From Monocercomonoides exilis (Eukaryota > Preaxostyla > Oxymonadida > Polymastigidae), in contig LSRY02000032.1 in NCBI GenBank assembly GCA_001643675.2, forward strand, positions 682,001-746,000: a stretch of DNA of 64,000 bases, written 5' to 3'. Under the pieces are notes generated by a model. It did not search any database and had not been told where the DNA came from. It was given only the letters and a program-made list of their open reading frames with translations. Position numbers and translations under genes: made by a program. Shown piece after piece: positions 1-12,436 of this stretch. Position 1 is the first letter of the stretch. Every line of letters begins with the position of its first letter.

Positions 1-1046
1 CTTTCCTTTTGGTGAATGATTTGTTCTTCAAGTTCTCTTTCTTTCTTTCTTTTCTCTTGCTCTTTTTCACTCACCATCAATTCATCATTATTGTCAAACG
101 TTTTATCAGACGATAAAATTTCCATTTCGCTACTCGAACTGTGGAGCTGTGCATTGATATATTGCTTATCATCGTCAAGACACACACCATCCTCCCTGAA
201 TTCTTGCGTTCCATAAGAGTTAGAATTACTGTTAGTGGGTTCTGTTTCTTGTTCTGTCTGAGAATTGGATTTTATATTGAAAATTATATCGTTCTTTTCG
301 ATTGCCGTCTGAAAATGTTTTGAATTTTCTCTTTCATCTTTTTCTTCTTCTTCTTCTTCCAAAATTGTTTCATCCTTAAAGACATCAAGTTGAGATTTCC
401 CAAAGATCTTGACCGATGTGATGGCTGCATATTTATGCTCTCCATATAAAGATAGCACATCAATTCGTACTATTGTTGCCCATTTTGGCTCTTGAATATT
501 AATTACCTGTGGAGATCTTGTATATTTCAGTGAAGAATTTATTAATTCGATCCAATTTTGTGTTGGATAATCTTTGGCACCAAAAATTCGAATTTGTGAC
601 GGAATTGTTGCAAAATACTCGCAACATTCGATTATTATTGTGTCAATCAGAACTTCGTCACTGAAAAGAAACGACGGCTTATTTTTATTCAAATTTAAAT
701 AACTTTGCAGCAAACCTCAACTCAATAACGACAAAAAAAGGTTGATTCCCACGTGAAAGAAGATATTTATCTTTATCTTCTTTTAATATTGAAGCTGCAT
801 GCTGAACATTTTTAGATGAATCCAATATTCTTCCGCCTGTCGCCGAAGAAGCATAATCAAAATGAGTCTTAAGCTTTTGAGCAATTTTTCCAGATTGCTT
901 CAAGTTTGTTTCGTTTTGTTGCGGAGCTGGAAAAAAGTTATTGAAATTTTCAAATAGAAAAGCGACATACATTTTCGGATTTCTCTGATTACAAAAAATC
1001 CAAAAATAAAGAATGAAAATAAAAGCAATGATGATTTCTTTTTCAT
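1..1046 (-). CDS. SUN-domain membrane protein, SLP1/SUCO-like (3' end beyond window)
   Basis: Exons read leftward as 1046-971, 926-716 and 660 to beyond base 1. The introns are 927-970 and 661-715, with matching phases. The ATG at 1046 opens a Lys-rich start followed by a strongly hydrophobic stretch (LLLFSFFIFGFFV), a signal sequence or membrane anchor. A SUN/galactose-binding-like domain follows: YASSATGGRILDSSKNVQHA, the run EDKDKYLLS, then across an intron FVVIELSDEVLIDTIII, and later RIFGAKDYPTQNW and YGEHKYAAITSVKIFG. These match the ER-type SUN proteins (yeast Slp1, animal SUCO/Osteopotentia), which act in the ER and nuclear envelope lumen. After the domain the chain turns acidic and repetitive (Glu and Ser runs). 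No stop is reached. An alternative GTG start at 1050 in another frame lacks an upstream ATG and was not preferred. Family call is firm; exact cellular role is inferred. Confidence 0.85.
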
Positions 1047-1564
1047 TCACGATTTTTCATCATTAAATGATAATCAAAATAATATAACGGGAAAGTGAAA
1101 TGATGAACAAAACAAAATTTTCAAATTGATAAATAGTTAAAATTTTAGAGAAACGAAAAGTTAATAAAAGTCAAACAAAATTATTAATTTGATGATGGAA
1201 AATCATAAAAATATCTTCTTTTTTATAAAAAATGAAACAAAACGTTTAATTATTTAACGATAATTGATTCGTTATATTGATACTTTACTAATTAATAATC
1301 TTAAAATAAACGTTCTTGATAAATTTGATAATATTGCTTTTTCTTAAATTGAAATACAGCAAAATTTTGTGAATAATTAAGAAATAATTTTAGAAATCAC
1401 AAAAAATTGAAAAGTTATTAATATTCATAAATATAGAACAACGAAAGTTTTTCATTTAAACTCTTATAAATTACTCGATATTCACACTCAAAAATTAAAA
1501 GTTCTCATTCGTGTAAACTCAACTTTGTTTCGTTTCTTCCTTTTCCAAATTCCTAAAACAATAA
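1047..1564. other. AT-rich intergenic stretch, no gene seen
   Basis: Very AT-rich sequence between the start of the SUN-domain gene and the stop of the cyclin gene. It should hold the promoter of the former and the 3' end of the latter. No RNA gene or repeat was recognised. Confidence 0.6.
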
Positions 1565-2608
1565 TCAGTGTGAAAATAAAATTTCATGATAAAATAAATA
1601 AACCGCAAGTACACACTCTTTTCTGGTGCTGTCTTCCATCGGGGTTATTTTCGGTAGAAGTGTTTTTTGTAAATATTCTTCTTTTTCTTTGCATTTTTCT
1701 TGCAGTGCGCTGACTTTTGCAATCTGAGTGTCAACGAAATTGATTTTTGTTTGAGCATCTTTTCCTAGATATTTCATCACATATCTGTCATTATTGATGT
1801 AAAAAAATAGTTCGAACATAAAAGCTTTCAATTTATGAAAATATGCACACTCCTCGATAACAGGTTTTTCTGATCCGAAAAGTTTATGAACAACTACGAG
1901 GGCAATTCTCCCAGGTCTTATTAAAAAACACAAATCAGTAAATAATATTATCTTTAGCATTGGCTGAATTGTTTGTAAAAATTGTTCTTCTGACAACAGG
2001 TTTGCATTAACTGTTTCAGGATTAGAAGGCTGTGCAGATGTGGCTGGATCAACAGTTAGTTGCTTGGAAATATATATCTGCATATAAAAATTCAAATTTT
2101 ATAAACAAAAATGAAAATATTAAAGTTTTAGACAAACATTAAGATCTTGCAAAAGTCCTTTGGCTGATCGAAACGGATGCCACAAAACAAGATGAAAAGA
2201 AAGTGCTGAAAGAAGTACAACTTCAGCTTCTGCAATACTTTCTACACTTATGTGAAACACTTTTGAAATATGACGAGCTGGAAAATGAACTTCTTCGGTC
2301 TTTGACGCAAGAAATATACATGAAGCCATGATTGAGAACATATCGTGAAAGTTAAGAGGGGTTGTGAGCATATATCGTTTTAGATATACTATTGCAGTGC
2401 AAATTGTTTGAAAATTTGCTTGAAGCTCTTCACATTTTTTGTATAAATATGATTCAAAGTAAAAGCGCAATAATTCCTCTTCTTCAGCTGTAAGAATAGT
2501 TGATAGCAAAATCTTTTGCCTTTTTTCTAAAAGCGTTAATTCATTAAATGTCCATTGTGTTAGTTGAGTGCTGTTTTGGAAGAAATGAAGCCAATGACTA
2601 TCTTCCAT
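1565..2608 (-). CDS. Cyclin H-like (CDK-activating kinase / TFIIH cyclin)
   Basis: Two exons, 2608-2138 and 2077-1565, are joined across intron 2078-2137 (donor GTTTGT, acceptor CAG), giving 327 residues; cyclin H is usually about 320. The N-terminus (HFFQNSTQLTQWTF) resembles the conserved cyclin H start, in which an N-S-[ST]-Q motif is followed by WTF. The first cyclin box follows, with YLKRYM, CIFLASKTEEV and LSFHLVLWHPFRSAKGLLQDL, the last being close to the cyclin H form. The second exon supplies the C-terminal cyclin fold, including IRPGRIALVVVHKLF, and a Lys/Glu-rich end (QEKCKEKEEYLQK) like cyclin H's basic tail helix. Cyclin H activates CDK7 with MAT1, phosphorylating cell-cycle CDKs and the RNA polymerase II tail. 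Cyclin C is the main alternative, but the N-terminal motif and the FHLVLWHPFR segment favour H. Confidence 0.8.
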
Positions 2609-2668
2609 GAATTAATAATGGTAACAGAATAAAACATAAAAACACAAAATTTCAGCCAAAGCGCACAT
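2609..2668. promoter_or_regulatory. Compact divergent promoter region
   Basis: Only 60 bp separate the ATG of the leftward cyclin gene from the ATG of the rightward gene at 2669. Both genes must start transcription within or next to this interval, so it is inferred to be a shared bidirectional promoter. No specific box was recognised. Confidence 0.4.
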
Positions 2669-5600
2669 ATGGAAAGCTCTGATACTCATGGTTTGATTTT
2701 ACAATATTTGTTATTAAATATTTGACTCAATAAATTTTATTAGAAGCTGAAGAGTCTTGCAACAGGCAAACAATTGTTATGGATGCTTTATCTATGACTA
2801 GTGAGCGAAATAAAAAAATTTCAACAATTCCAATATGCAAGGATATTTCATTGGTTGATTTGTCCGATAAATGGAAAAATATATCTTCGAATTGTTCGGT
2901 GCCATTTCCATTTGTTTCTTCTATTTTTCATTTGGAAGTGATGAGCACGGCCTTGAAAATAACTTCAGAAGTGTCAGAGCTTTTAACAATAGATGCTATT
3001 GTCAAGAGAGCCATTGATTGGAAGCTGAGCATGCCCGCTCAGGTTTGGTTGTTACAATTAATTTTTAAAAAATGATAATGATTTTTATTTTAAAGATGCT
3101 TTGGATGTGCCTTATTAAGTGCTGTTCCGCACTAATTCATTTTCATTCAAATGGTATATATTTCATTGGGTTATCATCATCAAACGTTCACATGGATGAG
3201 AACGGCAAAGTGGTTATAGGTTTTTATTGCTTGATAAATGTGAAGTTCATTTTATTGTGTTACATAATTAAAACAAAGACGAATGGTGGGTAAACTATTT
3301 TTCTAGGGAGGAAGAAAGCAATTCTCTAGGGTTTTCTATTATTTTTATTTTTATAATTTTTATAAGAAAGAGCATTACAGATGTAAAAGAGATTTGGTTT
3401 TATTGGGTCAAATTCTAAATCAGTGCTTGCCAATAGTTAATGATAAACACACAAGCTTATCATTTGTTGTTAACTCACTCGTTTGCCTTTCATTGCATTT
3501 TAGCTGATTGATGATTTGAATTTTTATATTTATCTTAACTAACCACTTCAATGAACTTTTTGCTTTCATTTTACGTATTTTGTCGAACCTAACTTCAACT
3601 GCAACGCAATTTTTCTCAGTTGTCCGGAAAATATGCGGATTATTGGCAAGTTTTAAAAAGCGAAGAAGTGATGGAAGAAATGTTGACTTATAGGGAAATT
3701 GATCATGATCTTCAGATTGTTCTTAATCAACTGTTTTGTGAGGATCCCAAAGGAGAAAAAATTCTTTTTCAACATAGCCATGATGTTCGAGAAATGGAAA
3801 GTTGCACCACCGTTCAAAACATGAAGGCAAAACTTAAGCAAACACATTTACCTTCTCAATCAAAGAAAATAAAAGAACTGAAAGAACGTCTTGTTAATTT
3901 ACCAAAAAATTACTACTCTGGTACGAATGATACCATATTATATGAAGACAATCAAATGGATGATGCAAGAGAAGAAATTTCAACTTCACCCTTTCATCAA
4001 TCTGGTGAAAATGTTGATTCTAATCAACGGCCTTTGCCAGTACAAAAGAATGCTCAAAATTTCACAACAGAATTTTTAAAAACAACGTTTACGAGAAGGC
4101 TATATGGTATGCAAAGAGTTGTAATCATTCGAAGAAGTTGAGGATGAGAAACTTATTTGAGTTGAGATTATCTTTAAGTTTTTATTAAAGTTTCAGTTAA
4201 AAATGATGTTTATGTAAAATTATTTTTATGTATTTTCATGTGAATCATCTTGTTTACAGCGCAATCTTCAACGTTGCGAAGCTTCAATAGCATGTCTGAC
4301 ACAGGACCTATCCTGAATAAATTGACTCAGCTTATAAGCAAACCACAATCACAACAAAGAAAGAATATAAATCAGAGTACCAATTTGACGAAAGAAATGT
4401 TACAAGCAGAGGAATCAAGCAACGCTGATGAAAAGGAAGCATTTATTACTGTTAATGAAAGAAAAGACATGATATGCTTCAAAAGCAATGTGATAAAATC
4501 TATCGAATCGATCCTTTCGAAGCATTATTTAAATCAAAATGTGACTGGCGAAAAAGAGGATGCCTCAAACAAAAATTCAACGTTGACTTTGTCTTCTTCA
4601 CGTTCTGCTTCATCGCCAGATTATGCAGCTCTATTGCCTGTTGTTAATTTCTTCATTGCCCTTCTCTCAGATAACAGCAACTGCAAACAGATTATCAAGC
4701 AAATGACTTTTGCCATTTCTTTTTTCTGTATGATTTTGCAGCGACACAGCAATGTTCTTCCTGCACCTGTAATTGAGGGAATATTATTTTTACTCCTTAT
4801 CCTTGCAACGCAGTCAGACAGCAGGGGAATATTACTTCTGGCGCAATGTGGAATTCTTGAAGGGTGCTTGACGGTGATGGCGATGATGAGATACCGGTAC
4901 AACGAGAAATGTGCCGCAATTATATTGGTTTTGATCAGGAAAAGGCAGAAGGATTGGATAAAAGAAAGAGTTTTGAGTATTCTTGACAGCGATGCTAAAG
5001 AGCAAAAAGCGAGAAAAGCACAATGGGAGACCAAACATCGCAATCGAATTGATGCAATCCATGAGCTTCTCAAAAACAGCGAAGATTTGTTTTGTTTTGA
5101 AAATAGTATAAATCGCATTGATGAAGTCGAACTGTTTGAAAAGGAGGTGGACGAAGAGGATACAAGAGAGGCAGCAAGAAAGGAAATAGAAAAGAGCGTT
5201 ATTCTCAATACTGTCGAGGTTAAAGATGGCCATCATTTTCAGTTTATTTCTGATTATTATTATGAAAGCAAAGTGGATCTGCGGACAACAAAGACAGAGA
5301 ATATCTTGCAACCTCTTATCAGTGCATTCCATCCCTGCAATTCTCCTTTGCTTTCTGGAGCAGATATTTTGTCTGCAACCGCAGTTGCTCCTGCCTGGAT
5401 GCCCGAAAGCGGATTGGTCCTCTCCTCTTTCTCTGGAAAGGAACCCCAATCTTTGCTGGCAAAAATATTTGCTTCACTTGCAATGCTGCTGCTCAACGAA
5501 GGGAAAGTTCTGAATGATGCTACCCTGAAAATGATGCAAGTGGCAAAGACAATATTCCGCAGTACGTTGCGAATACCAGCTTTTAAAGGAATTGAAACTA

Positions 5601-8600
5601 TAATCGGAGAAGTGTTTTCGAAGATTGGAAAAGTTAAAGGTGTGTATGACATGAATTGAGTTAGACTGAATTTGGAGCATTGCTTAATAAATGTAAAATA
5701 TATTAAATTCATTTTTATTTTATTTTATTTTATTTTTGTTAATTATCATAATATTTGAATGATTATTGTTCTTTGATTTATTTTATATGTAAATGATACT
5801 GGCATTTGGCGATATATAACTTGCATAAAAATGTTTATTCAAATGTTGCATTTTCCTTTCTGTTCATATCTTTGCAGAAAATTGGGCAATTTGCTTTGGT
5901 GAAAACGGAGAACATGCGCTCAATGAATTGAAGTGTGTTTCTTGAGTGAGTTGAAATACTTGGCTTTTATTTATATATTTATCAGTAATATTCATTTTTT
6001 ATATTGAAAAAGATCTTATAATGTGTTTATAATATATTTCATAACCTCACTTTGTGCTTTTCTTGAATGTCTTTCTGCTTATAAAGATTTAATTCACACA
6101 ACCATGTGTTTGAGATTCTCCTTCATTTGAGCTATTTTGATCCGCGAAACAATCCTGAATTTGCATCACTGCTTGTTCATCGTGGTAACATGATTTCAAT
6201 AATTTTGGCTATTATCAAGCGATCGCTGGATCTTCTCTACAAAAATGTCAAAGCGGATGAAGCAATCCATGAAAGACTTCAAAAGCAATTGGAAAAAAAT
6301 GAAAGTGATCTTTCTTTATATTCAACACCAGATCTCTCGAATCACTGCTTATTTAACACTAATTCTAATGCATTTTCAATTATACCTCAAACAATTCGTT
6401 ATCAGATAATTGGAAGATCACGCTATTTCAATTACATTTGTTCCTCTAAACGTCGTAGTGCAGCTGATGCTCAACTTTTGAAGTGTTCAACAAATTCGAA
6501 TAGTTCATTCCCAAAAGTCTCTTCATTGGATTGCTCGGAAGATGAGTGCATTTCCTTGATAAATACTTTTGCAAAGCGGAATCCAGAAGACAAACTCACT
6601 TACGTGATAATGGAACTGCGATTTGCGCTTTCTGTACTGTATTTGTACTGCCGTAACGAAAAAGATGTCATCAGCAGCCTTATTGATAAAAATGGCATCC
6701 AAATTCTACTTGATGTGAAATATACAGCAATGCTGCACTTGAAAAGTCTTGAATATGTATCGAAGGATTTTCATCGTTATGTGGGAAAGGTTTGAAATAT
6801 TGATCGATATTTATTGTATTTCTTTTGTAATATTTTTTCCTTCTTTTTTTGATTCTCCTGTTGATAATGTGATTCATTCACAAAAACTATAAAATTAGGG
6901 TGATATCGTATCGATGAATAAATTAGCAACTGACTTAAGAGAAGATAGAATTGAATGGAGCATCATTGAATCCTTCTTGGATTCTGTGTTTAATGCACTT
7001 TCACTTTCAAATGTTAATGAAGCATGCCTTCATGTTCTTCATCTAATCCCTTATTGCTTTTCGAACATGACTCATCCTTATTTACTGCCAGAGACTTATG
7101 TTCATAAAGAAATGGCCAGCGTATTTAACATTGTCTCTCGCCCACAGTTTTTTTCTTTCTGGCATTTTTCTCCTTCTTATACTTCATTGCAACGTTCTGG
7201 TTCTGCACATTTGTTAAGTATGCAGAATATGCATTTTGCTTTATTATCATCCTTTGCATCAGACAATCGACCTCCTCCAGTCCACATTTTGTACTGCTAC
7301 TTACAGGATCCAACTGTGCGTACATCTCTTTTAAGTTCTTTTGCTTCTTCAATTATTTCGTTTTACGAAAAAATGATGAGCTCAAATGACCGTTTGCGTA
7401 TGATCATACCTTCTTCAACAACTGCATCTTCATCTTCCTTTGCAGGAACGAATGCTACACATTTTCCTTGGTATTTTAACTATCCTTATGCTTTCCTCTA
7501 CTCACTGCCTCACAGCTCAATATTCACAAATGAATTACTTTCGATTCTATCGCTTGTATTCTTATCAATGAATCAATCTCTATTGGATGTCATTACTCCT
7601 CCTATAAACATGTACATTTTCCCTTCACTGTTATATCAACTAGCAGCTGAAAACTTTGATGAAAATGTATTACTAACTGCCATAAATGTTCTTTGTTTTC
7701 ACCCTGACAATCTTGCCCATTTGATGCAGATAAATGGACTCAAATGTGTAATGAGATTTATTTCTGTGCCGCACAGACTGTCATGGATTATGAGAGACAA
7801 ATACAGAATGCAAAGGTATTCTTTTGTTCCATCAACAGATTGCACTCGCAAACTGCCAAATGAAACTGAATCACCTCTAACTCCTTTTGGAAACAAAGTG
7901 ATACTCCCACTATTTCCTTATTTGCTGAAAGAAACTCCTGCACTCGCTCTCTTTTCGAGTTTTGTTCATTTGATCTACATTCATTCTGATAGACACATTC
8001 AGTCACTTCTTCGTAAAAGCCCTCCATCTCTCTTTGTGGGAGGTTCGTTTATGTCTGAAGGTCCATCGATTACTTTTGAAGATGCTGGGTATGGTGAAGA
8101 TTCCAATGAAGATGATGAGAGTTTTGATGATACTCAAACATATCCACAAGATACCCAAGAAACAGATTTGGATGCTAATGAAGAAGGACATTCTTGTTCA
8201 GAAACATCAGAGATGTCATCCAAAGATAGCATAAAATCACAACATTTGCAACAAAACAACAGTTATATGGAAACAGAATTGTTAGACAATGGTGTCAATC
8301 CTCTGATGTATCGCTTTGTGTCGGACTGTGTAAGTAATGAACGAATCGAAGGATTGGAGAATTGGATAATGTGGATTGCGTACAAGAATGGTTATGTTTC
8401 AAAGGATTGCTTTGATGAGTTGCAAGAGAATTACAACTGCAATAAGACTAAAAAAACTTCCTGTGAATCAATAAAAGAGGAAATGAAGGCGAATTCAACT
8501 GATGAATCAACGAAAAACACTACAAGCGATAAATATATATTTGATTATGAGGATCCTGTCGATACAAAAGATTTCGAGTTTCTTGCATTTTCAATTCCAA

Positions 8601-9133
8601 TGGTTTGTCAAAGTTCTCCGGTTGATATGGAAATCGCACTTTGCTTTATTCAACGATATCGTTGCAAGAAAGATGATGATGATTTGGATTATCCGTTGAT
8701 TTCATTGTGGAACCAATCGTACTGGTTTGCAGGTCATTGCATGGTTAATGAAGGAAACATGGCACCAATCTATGATAATCGCGTCTATGTTCTTCATATT
8801 CCTCCTTCAACAACAGAGAAAAATGTGTACTCGGCCTTTAAGGGGTTTTCGGTTGTCAACGTTGCAGTTTATCAACGTGATTGGCAATTTCCTATTCGCC
8901 AATGTGTGGAACAATCATACAATAGACTGCTTTTGCTGTTAAAAGACGAAGATAGAAAATTGTTCAATGAGAAAGCTAACTGTGATAATTTGCGCACAAA
9001 CTGTTCATTTGCATGGGTCGAATTTGAAACAGATGAAGAATGCAACAGAGCACTTTGTGAGTTAAATGATGTTGTGATAAACTCAGTCCATTGTGAGCTG
9101 AGTAAAACATGTGACAGATGGAGAATAACTTGA
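2669..9133 (+). CDS. Large multi-exon protein: kinase-like remnant, helical repeats, C-terminal RRM
   Basis: Exons seen: 2669-2690, 2744-3042, 3096-about 3219, about 3620-4106, 4260-5639, 5878-5932, 6087-6789 and 6899-9133. Phases agree from 3620 onward; the joint between 3219 and 3620 is not resolved, so this could be two genes. The early exons hold a stretch like the alphaE/catalytic-loop part of ULK4/RUNKEL kinases (ALIHFHSNGI, then FIGLSSSNV and DENGKVVIG). The HRD Asp is replaced and no DFG, APE or C-lobe is visible, so it is at most a pseudokinase. The middle part (4260-8000) is Leu-rich and helical, like ARM/HEAT repeats, with acidic low-complexity near 8050-8250. The last 120 residues (from about 8770) form an RRM: RVYVLHIPPSTTEKNVYSAF at RNP2 and SFAWVEFETDEECNRAL at RNP1, ending at TGA 9131-9133. 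Function not recognised. Confidence 0.55.
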
Positions 9134-9652
9134 ACTGTGTAATACATCTTGTACTTTATTCAAATATACTTATCTGATTTATTTATAGTCAATTGGTGCA
9201 AAAATAAAGATTCGAAAATTATTATTTTGCAACATAACAACAATTATAAGCCATTGTTTTGACTCTGTGAAGATTTTCGAGAAAAATGCTTAGCTGCAAT
9301 TGATTCTATATGCTCTGCAGATTGTTAATCCATATTCAACAATATTTTGCAATGACAAAACAGTATTTATTCGAAATAAGTGCTTGCATACAGACTTTTA
9401 ACTGTAATTTTTTGGGATAATGTTTGTTTCAGCAATAATTTTTGATTGTTTTTTTGACAAAAAGAATGGTTCTAACATTAGTGTTTTCAAACCTGTTTGA
9501 TTTTATAAATGAGGTGAACATTTTTTTTTTCGATGAAGTGAAATTTAAACTTTTTAAAAGGAAATGAAAATTGTTTCTTCTGAGCATGAAAGAAAGAGAT
9601 AGAGAGGGAGAGAGAGTGAGAGAAAGAGTAATTGAATAAATCTCCCGCTTCT
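9134..9652. other. Convergent intergenic stretch, nothing recognised
   Basis: AT-rich sequence between two convergent genes, with a purine-rich (GA)n tract near 9590-9630. It should contain both 3' ends. No RNA gene or element was recognised. Confidence 0.6.
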
Positions 9653-12317
9653 CTACAGACCAAAGAAATCGCGAATTGGCTTAACGGTAGGCAGCTTGCG
9701 GGCGGGCGGAGGATAGCTTTGGCGAACTCCAGATGAGTAAGAGCGCGAAGAAGAGTAAGGTGAAACATAGCGGGAATCGGATGGCCTTTGAGAAGATGGG
9801 CTGGGAGATGTTGAATAAGATGATAAGCCTGTGAACATTTGAGGTGTTGTAATTGATGACGATGACGATGTCAAAGAAGATGACGAAGATGTGGAAGGAG
9901 ATGAAGAAGGAACAGAAGAGGCTTGATGAGATGCCACTTGGGTGTGAACGAGATAGACAGAGCCATTTTCTGTCAGTTCTTTCTCCTTTGATTTTTCATT
10001 CGCCATCATGTCTCTTCTCCGAAAAAACTTCTTTTCTGGAACACGAATGTGCAGGTCAACATCATTTGAGTCATCTTTTTCTCCTTCGTTCTCGCCATTG
10101 CTTTCATCTTTTTCATTCTCTTTTTCTTTTTCTTCCTTTTCGTCTTGTTCAGATTCGTCGTCTTCTTCAATGGTCTCTCCCATTTTCGCAAGAAGTTCTT
10201 TGAGCCCTTCCTCTTTCTTCAGCTTTTCTTTCCTTTTCTGCTCCTTCAGCTCCTCTTCTCTTCTTTTCTCTTCCTCTATTTGTTCTTTCAAAAGGAGTGC
10301 TTTCTCCCTCTCTCTTTCTTCTTCTTCTTTCTTTTTCTTCTTTTCCTTCTTTGATGTCATCGCAATTGGATTACCGTTTTGATCGAGCGTGTACTCTTCT
10401 AACTCGAAAAAATGGCGTCCGTATTGTTTGCCTTTCTTTTTCCCTTCTCCTTTCTCCTCTTTCTCCTCGTCACTGCTTTCCTTTTCGTAGTTGCTGTCTT
10501 TCAAGTTGTCTGCTGAATCATCATCATCATCTTCTTCTTCTTCTTCTTCTTCTGAATGAGACAAAACATCTCCCCATTCATCCTCAATTTCTGTATCACT
10601 AAGTTCCTTTTCCTCATCCATATTTTCTTTAACTTCGTCTTTTTTGGCTTTTTCATTTGAGTCAAGCTTGTTTTTTGTCTTGTCTTTGCCTTCTTCATTG
10701 TCAGCACTTCCACTTTTATCTTTCTCAATTGATTGATTTTCATCATTCTCCTTTCCATCCTCGTCTTCTTCCTTCTCATCTTCCTCTTCCTTCTCATCAT
10801 CATCAACATTATCTTCATCTTCACTGCTGATATCACCTTCTTCTTCCTTCACAGGCCTTTTCTTTTTATTTAACTCAGCCAGCATTTGTCTTTTCTTTGT
10901 TTTTGCTTCCAGTTTTGCGTCTTTCTTCTCCTTTTCTTTGATTGCCTCTTCAATTCGAAGCTTTCTTCTTTCTTCTCTTCTCTTTTTCTTCTCAGAAACT
11001 TTGTCTGCTCGCTCTGCTTTTTTAGCCATTTTCTGTTTTAATTTCAACGCTTCTTCTTTCTCCTTCTGCTTCTTTTCTCTTTCCTTTTCCTTTTTCAACT
11101 GAAGAAGATATTCCCTGTGCTTTTTAGCAATCTCCACTTCCCATTCGTCTTGAACAAGGCGGTAAAGCGCCATCGCTGCTTGCGCATCCACAACCTAATT
11201 ATCATTGCAATACATTCAAGATATGAAATTATCCGCAAAAATGTTTATTTTTTAGATCATTCAAAAAAAAAGATTATTTAAAACCGCAATGAGTCAAAGC
11301 ATGAGCAGAAAAAATAAAACAGTGCCTCTCAATCATTTTCTCATTTCTTTCATAAAAACAGACATCAATTTCGAATTTATTGAAAAATTTCTCGTTTTTA
11401 TCTCAAATCCTATTGAAGCATACTGAACTATGTTCACCTTCCTGGATTTCAAGTCCCAATATACGTTGGGTCATTGATTTTAAACCTTCTCTGTGCCTGT
11501 GATCTGGAACAGGATACTTCCCCTTTTTAGCTTTTTGTTGAGTTCGTGTTTTTGATTGAGAACTATCCTCGTCCATCGCTTCATCAGGCTTTTCCATCAA
11601 AAATGGGCATAAACTAACATCACGCCATAAATGACGTGGATGAACAATATCCATAACATTTAAATCTTTGTGAAGTGTATGTCCAATAAGGGTCTTTCCT
11701 CGTAGAATTGTTATAACACGATTTCTGATGGAATTAAATGAAGGAGCTTAATAAAATAAGATTTAAAGAAAATGAGAAATTTTTCAGAGTTAAAAATCAT
11801 TGAGACAAACCGCCCACAAGATCTTCTGGACGAATGCCACTAACTTCTGTTCTATAATCAACAATCGGTACATCAACTTGAACAAAAGTATCTATAATTG
11901 TGTGCCCATAGTAATTGACAATGCTACATCTAGCAAGAGCATCGTTCACTCCATGGCTGTCAACTCCAACCATTTCGCAATCAATCGATAAACATGGAGT
12001 TATTTTTGTCCTGAGAAAAGCATAAACATTATTCTTTAAAAAAGATAATTGTAATAAAAAGCAAACGTTCCTGGAATAAGAAGTTGTGCTTTTGGGATAG
12101 GCCTTCCAACTTCTGCTAAAATTTTCAGCATTTCTAATGTTTCTTTATCTGTTTTCTTTGTTGAGACCATTTTTTTAACTATTTCAGTTTTCTTCTTTTC
12201 AATGAACTAATAAACAAATAAATAGAAATATGAAAAGATGGCTTTGAATTTTTCACATACATTCTTCCTCTTCTCCCAGTTAGGTGAAGCTTTTATTTCC
12301 TTTTTTTCACCTTCCAT
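9653..12317 (-). CDS. REXO4: Rex4-type 3'-5' RNA exonuclease with long charged C-terminal extension
   Basis: Five exons: 12317-12261, 12206-12067, 12010-11811, 11746-11424 and 11194-9653, with consistent phases, giving 753 residues. The exonuclease III-type fold is complete. Exo I is SIDCEMVGVD with its two acidic metal ligands. The family segments ALARCSIVNYYGHTIIDTFV, VDYRTEVSGIRPEDL and GKTLIGHTLHKDL (Exo II) follow. Exo III is GEHSSVVDAQAAMALYRLV, with the metal-binding Asp and upstream His. This pattern is typical of Rex4/REXO4 (XPMC2), which acts in pre-rRNA processing. After about residue 270 the chain becomes a 480-residue tail of Lys/Glu coiled coil, acidic runs and a Ser/Thr-rich stretch, ending FFGL. 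Rex4 proteins normally carry the extra length at the N-terminus, so this layout is unusual. The tail is in frame in the same exon as DAQAAM, so it is unlikely to be a mis-join. Confidence 0.88.
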
Positions 12318-12436
12318 TAAAAAATGTCAAAAACAATGGGAAATAAGCCCTTAACATTTATTTCACTATTAAATTTTTTTATTGAAATGGAGATGGTGGA
12401 ATTATAAAAACAATATTATAAATTTAAACATAAACA

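Noticed and set aside
3096-3219. An active protein kinase
   Set aside because: The catalytic-loop Asp is replaced, and no P-loop, DFG or APE motif could be found in the surrounding exons.
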